From the NCBI GenBank assembly GCA_010909165.1, contig VJWM01000019.1:1426001-1490000 (forward strand): a DNA stretch of 64,000 bases, read 5' to 3'. The position numbers and the translations under genes were made by a program. Shown one piece after another: positions 41,981 through 53,900 of the stretch. A model generated the notes under the pieces. That model made no database searches and was not told where the DNA came from. It saw nothing but the letters and a program-made list of their open reading frames with translations. Positions within the stretch are counted from its first letter, which is position 1, and the number at the start of each line of letters is the position of its first letter. Origin of the DNA: Anthoceros angustus (Eukaryota > Streptophyta > Anthocerotopsida > Anthocerotales > Anthocerotaceae).

Positions 41981-42799
41981 TCAGTCCCGCTTCTGGTCGG
42001 CACAGTGTGCGAGGGAGAGGACGGAGGCGAGGCGATCGGGGTTCAGCCCGATCTCATCCTCCTGCTCTTGGTGCAGGAGGAGGCTGTCGGGCTCCGCCTC
42101 GTCGTCCTCATCGGGGGGGACCCAGGAGAGGCCGAAATTAGGGTCGCTGGCGAGGATGTCATGGCGTTGCTTGAGCTGCTGTTCCAACAGGACGGCGGCG
42201 TTCACCACGTCCTCGAACACCTTGGAGAGCTTGCAATCGGAATCCGCGTCCGGCACAGCTGCGCGGCCAGCTTCCAGGACCTTGAGAGTGCGCTCCAGGC
42301 TGAGGATCTCGCCGTCGATCTGCGAGGACTTGCGCTCGGCTGCAGCGAGCCGCTTGCGCCAGTACGCCAGGGCGGCCTCCTGCTCCTCCTCCGTGAAGGC
42401 GAGGCCGGGGCTGCCGTCGCTGCTGTCGTCGCTGCTGGAGCTCATGCGGTCGCCATCGGCGTCGGCGGTGCCGTCCGCCGGGTCTGCGGCGAGGCCTCGC
42501 TCGGGAAGGATGGCTTCCAGCCTGTCGCAGTATTCCTCCCAGTGCGCAATGTTCATGTGCACATTGTCCTGCACCTTCTGGTACAGCTCGTCCGCGCCCG
42601 TCTGGATGGCGTCCAGATCGTCCTCCTCCTCCTGCACCAGCCCGTAGGTCTTGTAGCCCACACGCTCTTCCATCATCCCGCCTCTGCTGAACGCGATTTG
42701 CAAACCCTGGAGGAGGGCCGTGTAGGCAGCGAAGGGGGGCGAGCGGTTGTGCCAGCCAGCCTGCTCGATCTCAAACGTAACGTCTTTCCAGCATCCCAT
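41981..42799 (-). CDS. Uncharacterised acidic coiled-coil protein, single exon
   Basis: A 272-residue ORF on the minus strand starts MGCWKDVTFEIEQAGW. I recognise no family. It has no transmembrane segment. It has acidic patches (QEEEDDLDA; PPDEDDEAEPD), a Ser/Asp run (SSSSDDSSDGS) near the middle, and heptad-like helix between about residues 145 and 215 (LAYWRKRLAAAERKSSQIDGE...). Position 2 Gly followed by Cys would allow N-myristoylation and palmitoylation, but residue 6 is Asp, which weakens that. Codon use is G/C-rich at third positions, like the neighbouring tubulin 2, which supports real coding. The full-length antisense ORF (42005-42835) is a shadow. It lies between convergent tubulin 2 and tandem plastid SufC. 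The context does not suggest a role. Confidence 0.65.
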   Translation of the reverse strand: MGCWKDVTFEIEQAGWHNRSPPFAAYTALLQGLQIAFSRGGMMEERVGYKTYGLVQEEEDDLDAIQTGADELYQKVQDNVHMNIAHWEEYCDRLEAILPERGLAADPADGTADADGDRMSSSSDDSSDGSPGLAFTEEEQEAALAYWRKRLAAAERKSSQIDGEILSLERTLKVLEAGRAAVPDADSDCKLSKVFEDVVNAAVLLEQQLKQRHDILASDPNFGLSWVPPDEDDEAEPDSLLLHQEQEDEIGLNPDRLASVLSLAHCADQKRD

Positions 42800-43034
42800 C
42801 TCCGGGATTCTCCCCTAACCACGTACGTAGTGTAGTTACACCTGGAGACGAAGGAGCAACGCTACACTGATGCTTCCTCTCGTCGCCTCTCCTCCCCTCC
42901 CTGGCTATTACACTCAGGGCCAATCTCACTCTCTACCTGCCAAAATCTGCAAGGACTGTCTGCCCTCGATGAGCTCGATCAATGGATAAGCCCAGACACC
43001 TGGGAGTGTCTTGTAACCCTACTGCAGAAGCCTC

Positions 43035-44622
43035 TCAAGCTGCCCTTCTGATGGCTTCATATCCGCCAGCTTCGAGCTGTGCTGCCAGGGACACATCACC
43101 TGTTTTGATGATGCGACCTCCTTCCTGCACAACCCAGGGTAGACAGGAGGTCAGGTCATAGTCTTGGAGACCTCAGGGAATACAATGGCTCACAAAACTT
43201 TGGCTCCAGCTCCCCACACTGACCATGATGTGCACGTAAGTGGGGTTGATGTACTCCAGAAGCCGCTGATAGTGAGTGATCATGAGGACGGCGTTGTCTG
43301 GCCTGCGGAGGCCGTTGATGGCCTTGGCAACATCCCTGAGAGCATCTACGTCAAGCCCAGAGTCTATTTCATCCAAGATGGCCAGATCTGCTTCCAGCAC
43401 CTGTGAAACGACATGTGAGAAACGATCCCACATAAGTGTGCAGGAACCTTGTGCGTGCTCAATTCACAGACAAGGACTGGATGAGGAGAAGGGGAAAGGA
43501 GATGGCACCACACCGCAAGCTGTAGAATCTCATTCCTCTTCTTCTCGCCGCCACTGAAACCTTCATTGACGTTACGGTCCAAGAAGGTTGGATCCATGTT
43601 GAGAGCCTCCAGCTTCGGACCCAAGTAGCTGTAAAACTATAACGAGCCATGGCAGCAGACACCAGTTCAGTAAAACAAGGCCATCTAAGATAAGTGCGCA
43701 GGAGGATGAAGTCAGGCAAGCCATACCTCAAGGGGACCGAGCTCTGGGCGGCCAAGTACTTTTTGCCGGGCGTTGTAGGCCATGAGCAGAAAGTCCATGT
43801 TGCTCACTCCTGGAATTTCTATGGGAGACTGGAAGCTCAGAAACAGGCCTGCATGACTTCTCTCCTCGGGCTCCTTCTCCAGCAAGTCGTCACCTTTGAA
43901 GATGGCTGTTCCAGATGTGACAGCGTAGTCTGGGTGCCCAACCAGAACCTGGGACGCCACAAGCATGCCTGTCAGGCCACGCGAATGCCACTTCTCTTCC
44001 TCTCATGTTACCGCACAATGGTCGCAGAAAGACAACCTGCAACACATCAAATAAAATAAAAGCAATACAAGACAGCCGAAAACAAGACTGACCTTGGAGA
44101 GCGTACTCTTGCCTGATCCATTCTTCCCCATTATGGCATGGACCTGGCCGCATAGAGAAGGAATGAGCAACAATCCCAACCCACCAGAACCCACAACGAC
44201 CCTAGAATCGTCCTTGCTCAGCTCACCTCGCCCTCCTTGATGACGAGGTCGACACCTTTGAGAATCTCCTTGCCGGAGTCGGACACCACAGCCGATAGAC
44301 CTCGCACCTCTAAGATGGTCTTAGCACCGCCTGCACCATCTGCCACGGCCTGCTCTTGCTCCGTAGCCACGGCCGCCTTCACCTGCTGCAGATGCAGCTG
44401 CGAAGGCGAAGAGGAGGAGGAGGAAACATCTGCAGCTACAGCTGCACTCACTCTGACGCTCAGGCTGAGGAGGGCATCCCCACAGACGGCAGCCGTGGCC
44501 CGGGGGAAGCTCAGAGCGCCAGTGCCATTTGCATTCCTGCTGCGCCTTGGCACTTGGTCACACAAGACGGCAGAACAGGGGCATCTCACCGCTCGCTGCC
44601 CTTGCAAGCAAGCCATCGCCAC
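43035..44622 (-). CDS. SUFC: Plastid SufC: Fe-S cluster assembly ATPase (ABCI6-like)
   Basis: Six exons right to left: 44227-44622, 44093-44143, 43727-43948, 43514-43636, 43224-43400, 43035-43124. They sum to 1059 bp, 352 residues. Residues 1 to about 95 form a Ser/Ala/Val-rich leader expected for chloroplast import. The ABC ATPase follows: LEVRGLSAVVSDSGKEILKGV, Walker A GKNGSGKST in its own 51-bp exon, Q-loop region LFLSFQSPIEIPGVSN, signature GFSGGEKKRNE, Walker B LAILDEIDSGLDVDAL, H-loop MITHYQRLL, and ending IIKTGDVSLAAQLEAGGYEAI. SufC powers the SufBCD scaffold that builds Fe-S clusters in plastids. It lies downstream of BIG on the same strand, 324 bp from the BIG stop. Confidence 0.95.
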
Positions 44623-44946
44623 GGAGCCCAGTGGTAGGCGATTGAGAATCGCAGGCGGTCACGGGACCGAATGGAATATGACAATGAAGCATAGCTCAAC
44701 TGCCGTCACAGCGGGTTGGCTGAGAGAAAGGCGATCGTTGAAAACACTTTCATACATATGCTTAGTATAGTACAAACAAGTCCATGGAAATGGAAGAATG
44801 TGACGTACTTTCCCTTGAAAAAGCCAGGGATAAAGGAACTACCAGCTACAAAAGGGGGGAAATGGCAATGTACAACCTCAACAAGGGCGAAAACTTTCTC
44901 CATAAAGGAACTAATCTAGTCACAGAAGAGCAAGCAGGCTTTGATT
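44623..44946. promoter_or_regulatory. BIG 3' flank / SufC upstream region
   Basis: A 324-bp spacer between two minus-strand genes, necessarily the BIG 3' UTR plus the SufC promoter and leader. No other gene. Confidence 0.45.
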
Positions 44947-47900
44947 TTATCTCAAAGTGATCTGCCCGCCTACTACAGATGCGCCTGCATTGATGGCATC
45001 ACGAACAAAGTCATCACAAGACGTGCAGCCACCTGAAAAGGCGTCCCCCAGAGCTCCCATCACATCCAGAGCTTCCTGCACATCATCCACACTCTGCATC
45101 TCTTCCAGCCACTCCAGTAGGTCCTTGGAGAATCCCAGCATCGAGCTCACATCCCTTAGCCTCTCCTTCATCACAGCCTCCCAGGGTTCCATGCCGGTTA
45201 CGGTTACACTGGACCCTGGGGAGTCTAGGCCACTGTCCGAGCTGCCAGGTGTCGAAACCTTGCGTTGATCCAACTCCAGCTGATCCACATCTCGCCCAGC
45301 ACCTTTGGCAAAGGGCACACCGCTTTTGAAATAATGCTGCATCCTGTCCACCAGACCTATATAAACAAGCATCGGATGCAACACCAGAAACAACTGCTTC
45401 CTACTGATGGAACTTCCACCACCTGCACCCCTGCCCTCCCTCTCCCTGAGATCCTCCGAGCTGTGCTTTGGGAGAGAGGAGTCAGAAGTAGTTGTTGTGC
45501 TGGCTAAAGGAGAAGGGGAACTAGGGGCTGCAGGTGGATTTCTTACAGGTGAAGGGGCGGAGGATACAGGAGGACTGGGAGACGCATTTGGCAACACAGC
45601 ACGACCCTGCTTATGTTGGGCATAGGCGTGCAATATGGCCCGTTGCAGAAAGGTGCGTCTGTGCTGGAGCCAATCATCCAGTGACTGCAACAGAAGTGAC
45701 TGCACCATCATAAACTGAACAGTTTCATCCGAGCTTCCGGTGCCTGACCTTGAGGGCTGAGGTGTTGTAGGAGTTGACGGCTTGAAACCTGTTCCAGACT
45801 CTCCCTGTGTATCTGCTGAGATGCTAGAGATGGGAGAGATGTATGAAGCCAATGATTTTGCTTGGAGACGGCGTTGACTAGCCCCTCCCTGATCCAGCAA
45901 GTGTCTAGCCATTTGAATCATGAAAGGAAGAAGCCGGGAATTACTCTCTCGCCCACCACCCTTACAGTCAACACTGAATGATGCACCTGTCGCAAATCTC
46001 CCAAGCATCTGGAGACCATTTGAAACAATTAGAGGCACGGAGAGATGGGATCAACGGACAAAACACGACAAGGAAAGGTAACAGAAAGCATGAGTTGCAT
46101 CAAACGAGGTAAAGCTGAAGTACCAAAACAATATCATATATCAGCAAACGAACACGGCTTCCGTCGGCCCGGCCAAGGGCACTGAGGTTGTCCCAGTGAT
46201 GATCCACACATCTGGAATACTGCACCAAGGGAACGGCTGGACCTCGGAGTGGGAACAAATTGTTGCATAGAGTCTCACTGTTCCGAAGTGTAGCACCCTC
46301 CCATTCCTTTTTGGGATTCTTCAAAGACGCATCTGCGCGCTTTGCTTCCTGATGACACTGGAAATGAATCACATTGAAGTGACTCACCGTGGTGTATACC
46401 CATTCTGCCCTGGCTTGGGTACCTGTGCTGGAACCCAGATTCACTCGTTTGCTATAGCAATAGGTGCCAAGCATGTCTGTTGGCCTTAATCGGTATCCTT
46501 CTCTACACACCATGCATGCTAACCCCGCCTCCTCTTCTTCTATCTCTTCCAGACCCTCAATATCTGGCCTTGAAACAAGAATCCTCTCCCCTCCATCAGA
46601 TCTCACTTCGCTGCGCATACCCAAGCCCTGCCAAACATGCCTTTCACAGTCAGCACAACATCATATGGCTTTCATCAATTGTCAACGAGCATGAGAACAG
46701 CCCCAGCATCTACCTCTAGAAGCTCTTCTCTTTTCCGCAGCGCCCTGCGGCGCTTCTCATCTCTTGTGGCATGTCTCAGGTTTGCAACCTTGTCGGGCAA
46801 GAAACCAACACCAGTGCCGTCCTTATCTGCCAATGTGTCCAGCAAGTTCTCTGCCCTGGCTCCAATTTCATTCTCACCAGCCACACCCTCTAAGGCATGC
46901 AGAAGTGGTAACACACCTTCCTCATCTAAACACTTTTGTGTCAACTTGTGCCCTTTTGACAAGCCCCTCAACAGCAACAAAATGATGGGGACAGAGGGCA
47001 TCTCCAGCCCACGAGTCCATTCAGATGTTGCTTTATAGTCAGCAGCCCTGCCGATTGCAGGAAACGCATTCTTCAGATACTGAATAGCCCCTGAGCAAAC
47101 ACGTGGCAAGTATAAGTACACATGCTTGAGAACTAGCAATTGATCCTCTACCCAAAAGGGATAGACAAGCTCCTGTACCTTTTGTGATCCCCTTCTCCAT
47201 TATCACGTTCTTCAGCCTCTCGCCATTGGAATTCACCTGTATGGACTCAGTCACTCGAACAAAATTCTCCAGAGAAAATTGATGTTCCGCTGCTTGCTGT
47301 GCTAGTCCTTCGTCTTTCATATTATCACGATGCTGCTTCTGCAGTTTATCAAAAGCACCCCAATCCTTGAGGTAAGGCATGAAATGCTTCACCAGAACCT
47401 CCATAGCAGTTTGCTCTCCATACGTCAAGTACGGCAAAATCCGGGCCACTGTATCATTGTTCCGTTGCTGCTTGTTGGACTTGTGTACTGCTGCAGGATG
47501 AGAGAGTCGCTCAAGGAACATCAGCACAGCATTTGCAGCCTGCCCATCAGTTCTGTCTAGCGCCTTGAATGGGCTTGAATTGCTCTCGACCACGCCAACA
47601 TCATTCTCATTGGCCTCGGTGACAAGGCTCTCAACGATGAGCAGCAGTCCCTCTGCTGGCTCGGCAGCGTCAGTTGAGAAAGCCCGTCGAGCTGTATCGA
47701 GCAACACCTTCAAAGCATCAAGCTGAAGAAGAGCCTGCCTGTTTGCCCGAATTTTGCAACAATACATTAGAAGTTTCAGCACCAATGCCACCTCCTCCTG
47801 CCCACATCTAATCTCTTCGTCGCTGAGTTGCTGCCAATCCACAAAGACAGCCATTTGAGATCCTTTCCCCCAGAAGAAGTGCAATATTATAGAGTGGCAG

Positions 47901-50900
47901 ACAGCAATTCAGTCCAAAGATAAATTCAAAAAACCACCAGGAGCATCTCTGCATAACAGGAACAAGCATCTTACCTGAACCATGCTCACGATGATATCCA
48001 AACCATCGCATTCTCGCATGACCCCTGTAATTGCAAACTCAACCTCCGGATCTTGAGACTCTTCTCTGTCATCTTCAAGCTCTTTGATCATTGGCTCAGT
48101 TGCCTCTCCATCAAGACCCTGCTTATAGCTCAATCTCAATAATGATGCAATTTCAAAGGAAATCACAAGACGGTGACAGACAGGTGGCCTTTCCTCATGT
48201 CAACTACTGACCTGCAATCTGTATGTAACTGTCATTGGAGGACACTCACGACCAGCCTGACCTCCAGCTGCTGCCAGAAGACTTGCACCAATAGTTGAAC
48301 TTGCGGCCTGACTGTGTGCTTTTCTCCAGACCTGCTCATATACCTGGGCTACGCTAAGATCTAAAGCAATAATGTTTCCAGCCACAAGGAGCTCCATCCC
48401 ATAGTCGTCTTCCAGAAGTCCCAGAAGCTCCAGTGATTGACAGATCTTGTTCTTTACATCACGCATAAGTGGCCCAACTTCGAGACTGTTGTAGGGATTC
48501 TTTGTCATAGACCCTCGGATGAACTCCTCCTGTGTGCTGGACTTATTTAGGACCATCATATATGCAGGCTCTGGCTTGGATGGACATATGATGTTGCACA
48601 GCTGCTCCAAAATGAACTACCACAACAAAAACACGTGTGTCATGCACAGATACATCATCACGAAACAAGTCCATGCCACTAACGTGGCATAAGCTGCTTA
48701 CCAGAGGAGTACGATCCTTTCTGTCTTGGCAATGTATCTGAAGACCAGCGATGCAAGCTCGTATGAAGTGGCGCTTATTTTCATAACTTTCCTGCAGAAG
48801 ACTGTCAAGTAGTTCACGGAGGAGCCTACCACAATCACCTGTGAGCTTTGTCTTTTGCACAATCAATCCTCTAATAGCCAGGAGCGCTTCTAAAACTTGT
48901 GCCAATAGCTCTTCTTTCATGAACCTGTCACAAATTCAACTAGATGTCACCCACCAGTCCTCCAAGAGTTTCTGTGCACGTATGCTAACTGGAAGCAGCG
49001 GAACACCTCTGCACAGGTAAAGCACTGGCGTTTCCATTCAATCAAAATCATCCAACAGAAAGACATACCTCGCCCGAATATTAGGAACTTGCAGAAACTT
49101 ATTTAACAATTCAATTAGCTTGTGCAGAATATAGCCCTGCGAAATGTCAGTGTGAAAACTGTGCTCCTGAGCTTGTATGTGTTTTACTTCGTCGGCTATT
49201 AGACCACAAGCTGTCTTCAAAAAGCCTCTCACTGTGAGATATAGCCGAGCTTCTTCTATCTCAACCATCTTGAATAGAAGCTCAAAATAATCGGCTGCAC
49301 TCTCGCCCGCGGCACGTGTGGCAGGCAGGAGAGTCATAAGGAGATTGAGGAATCTGGACCGTCGGGACGAGCTTTGTGAGCATAGCACCTCTATCAACCC
49401 ACACATCTCTGCTCTAATTGCTTGTGAGCATGCACTCAACACGAGTCCATTCACCCACGAACTTTCCTCAAAGGCTGCCAACTCGTCAGTGACAGGCACC
49501 TTGCAAGCCTTTCTCTTCCACCTGAGCACACATTTTAGGGCTAAGTAATCTACCCGGTTGAGGTCCTTTTTAACCCCTGCTGCAGTTGGTTTCAGGTTCG
49601 GTGAAACAGTGTACTCCCTCCTCACAAAATCTGAAAAGGAGGTTCCATTTTTCCACTCTGCATAGTTGATGAGAGGTAACTCGGGGGCCTTCAATTCTTG
49701 TTCACCATCCTTCTGACATGAGCCAGGAGCAGGCTTTGGCAGCATGTTAGTCTGCATCACAGATACACTCCTCACAGGCTCATCAGAGGATGGCTCAGGT
49801 CGTGATGACGGTGGAGCAACACCTGGCTCGGTTTCCGGCTTCGGAGGAGTACATAGTTGGGACACAATCTTTAAGCAAGGGAGAATAATGTGCTCAGCAA
49901 TAACAGGGTGACGGGCTCCTAGCTCGATCGACCGAAACAACAGCTGAAAGACTACTCGCAAACGAGCCTCCCAAAAGTCATCATTCAAAGAGCAAGTCTC
50001 AGACAGCAACTGCAGCTCATCCCTGACACAAGATGCAATATCCATGGATCGATGATGCTCGAGGCAGTAGATAGCCTTCTGCTGTATCAAACTGTTCAGC
50101 TCAGCAACAGCTGATCCATCACCTTCTGTAAAAGCGCAAAGCACGGCTCTAGCTTGAATCCTTGCTGTCCTAGGACCTTGATGGATATTGTTCTCAAACA
50201 GTTCCCGCAAGATACCTCCTGCAACCAATTGTTGCCGACACTGCTGCTGCCTTGCTAAAACTTGCAACCATTCCAAGCAGTGCCCAACAAAAGTATTAGC
50301 ACAACCAAAGCATCTATTAGGAGGTCTCGGAGATACCACCACCCTCGGTGCAGAATGTCCCCTCAAGTTCTTCCGTTCAAGATAAGACATGAGGACTCGT
50401 CGAAGACCTTGCAGTGTCTGCACACTTTTGCTGACAGAGTCAAAAGCCATCTTACACTTCTCACCATACAGCACCCCTAGAATGGCTATCTTTCGGTTGG
50501 TCTTAAACGAAGGAGATCCAGGAAGGTTGACCATCATCTGCTGTACGGAATCCTTCTGCTGGGAATCCAAATCCGATTCTCCAATACTCGACACAAGTTT
50601 CATCAATGGCTTCTTGAAACCAAGAAGCTGCTGATACCTCCTGTGGGCATTTTCAGATTCTGCCTCAATAGCTGCTAGCCCCTTCTTCATATCGTCTTCA
50701 TTTTCCATGCTATCAAATGTAAAGCTTGGTTTAGCCATGAAATTGAACTCGAAACGGCCATATTTACTGTACCCACACTCGTTACATAGAAAAGAATCAA
50801 GGTTCTCATAGTTGATATTCCTGCATTGCCGACACTGATATGCATTCTCATGGCAGTTGCTGCAGATACCATGCTTATCTGTGACAAATCGACTACACCT

Positions 50901-53900
50901 TGGGCACTGAAGAGATTCAAGCGATGATGCCTGCAAGTTCTCATAGAAGGAATCCAACTCAATCATAAAGTTACAAGCCGTTATTGGAATAGAAAAGTCC
51001 ACCTTCAGCTCTGTTTGATTGACAGTCAATTGACAGCACCGAGCCCGCTTCCAAAGCGACCAATTATTCTTTAGCTCTGAAAGATCAGCAACAGGCCTGT
51101 TGTTGTAATACAGGTTAAGCACTTTAACGGACTTGGATCTTCGAGCATCATGCACGTTCATAGTCACACTCTGAATAGTATGACTCCCGACACATTTCAC
51201 AAGAATTCTGTTATCTGTGAACTTTGTTTCTGCCTTGAGACTGTCTAGTTTCATGCGGGTGTAAGGAACCTCGGGACTGCTGCAGGCTAGACAAGGTTCA
51301 CTCTCCAGATAATAACCATCAAATTCGACCAAACTGGCCAGAGTGTTGTAGATCCGGGAGTTTGGATGATTTGCAAGTAGCTCATTCTGTGCACACAACG
51401 TGCTATATATTCTTTTGACCACATCAGCATTCAAGCATCCTTGCACGGCAGCCATCTCCTGGCCATTGAGACCCCCTTCTGAACCCCCCTTGCCAAGAAG
51501 CCAAGTTAACAAATCAGTGTATTCGACAATGTTCTGACCATACGAAGGCAAAAGTGGAACCCTCTCCAGCAACAGCGTCAGTATCAGGATTCGAAAGGGC
51601 AGCCTGCCATGGTGCCAAGCACCATGCAGAACCGATTTTGCCTCGGAGCGTACTGACGTGGCATTCCACTCCAGCAGAAATTTATCAACAAACTGCCTTA
51701 GGATCTTACCATCCTCGGCAGCTAGCTGATCCACAGCTGCTTCCATATCTAAATAAACCTTTTCACTTGTACTCACTGAAGAGAGAGTTTCATCACTGCC
51801 ACCTTTCCTCTTCTTCCTTCCATTCACCATCTGTGCTGCTTTTGCTGAAGTTGCAGCAGCACCGGACGCAGAGGTTACTGGGTCAGGTATTTCTGCAGCT
51901 GCAACTCTTGCTGAAGTACCTCCAAGTTCTTTGCCAGTATAAAACACTAACATCAACAGCTTCAGAGTTTGGACAACCGATTCTTCCCCAAAGGAGAACA
52001 CCCCGTTTAGAAGAAACTGAAGGACATCGATATGACGGACGCAGTATTTCTGCCAATTCCGAGGCCTAGCCACAGCTACATCCACAATAACTGTCAGACA
52101 TTTCACCAGTTTGACGCTCCTTTCATACGACACTGGCACCTGAAATCCACCTGACTTCTGAGCCAGCTTGTTAAGCCTCTTAACCTCCCGGCTAAGCTGC
52201 CAGGCATCACGCACATTGTAATAATGCCCTTTCGTCCCGCACATATGCAACAATAGCTTCCTTGCATACTTTCTGATAAAGGTTGTGTGAGGATTGTTTA
52301 TGTAGCTACATAGTATTTCTTGCCATCCTTCCAACTTAAGCTCTGGACTAGAACAACTTCTGGAATTCTGGTCCTTATCACTGCCCTTCTCCAGTTTATC
52401 CGGTCGAACAAGACTGTATGTCAACCGGAAAGTATTCTCTAGGAGCAGGCGGTGAAACTCCCCAAAAAGATCCCCCCTGTGAGCTTTTGCATATGAATCC
52501 GAAAAATATGGAGTGAAGCTTCCAGAAGCAAACTCACGTCTGGCTGTCAACAGAGCCCCACATGCTGCACCCCCTGCGCTGGGCAGGCTCGATTCTGATG
52601 CTCTAGAAGAAATTTTGAAATTGTTACTCAGTTGTTGCACAATATTGAGCAGATACGACAAGAAGGGTTGCTGACGCAAGGCAGAGCATGCTTTATCCAA
52701 CTGAGATCCTCCTTCGTTAGCAGCTTGACCCTCACTGGGACATGGTGAACTTGATCCTGAGAAAGACACCGTCATGGCAGCCTCACTGCTTAAAGGGGCA
52801 GCTCGGCTCTGAGAGTGATCTGACCCAGGTTGGTGCCAGTTCCTTAGCACAAGTGTGAAGAACATAAAGACCAAGATGATCACCTCACCAAAATTTGTCC
52901 GCACCTTAACCGATAACGGAGCTGATAAATCCATCTCTTTCAGGAGCAACTTGATAAGCCTTTCCAGATTGAGACTTCCACTGTCCAGTGTTGGCTCCAC
53001 CAGTGGCCCTGAAGATGCTGATGCCAGGCGATAGAATAACTGCATAATAGGAACTGCCTGGGAACCTGAACTTGTCCTCATCCACCCGTGTATATCTTCG
53101 ACAAGGCGATGCAGGAGAAAAGAATTTACTGCACTTTTGGAGGCGGAAAACACAAACCCCTTTGAGCCATCCAACACTGTATGGACAAGCCCAGTGCTAT
53201 CACTGCCTTCAACTCCAGCCACAATAGGGGGGCTGCCAGCAGCCTGTAGGCTGAGTTCTGTTGCCATCTGCAACAAGCTCTCATCACTCAAATCATCAAT
53301 AGCTGAATATTGAAGATCACCAGGATCTCCTCCTGCTGCCTCCATCTCTATGGGGATTGCAGACATGGGATGATCCCTTGTATGAGGAGGAGGAAGTTGA
53401 TCTGCATCCATCACTTCATAGCAACCTTCACAAAGATCAAAATCGTCACAGACGTTACAATGCCATCGGCGTCTGAGTATTGGCACAGTTGAGCAGCCAT
53501 CACAGCAATACTGGACAGATGCAGTGCTTGGATCTTCTTCCACCATGACTTGGGCAGAGCCAATTGTCCCATGCCCACCTTCCAGAGGTGATGACGTTGC
53601 TCGAGAACTTTCTGCAACATCATCCATGGCCAGCATTGTTTGCTTTGGAAGGGGTACTTGCAGCAACCTTGACGAAATTGCCAGACTGCAGAACACAGAT
53701 CCAATCATAAATTTCAACTGTAGAGCATCAGGCATAAGAGAAAATCAATCAACCCGTGAATAATTGTACTAAGCACCATATCTATACCTGCATGATGTTC
53801 GAACTGCCTCATATGGAGAAAACAATAGTTTTCTCACCAAAACAACTGCAGGTGCGACTGCTACGTCAGCAGGAGCTGAGCGAGTTCCATGTGTAGAGAG

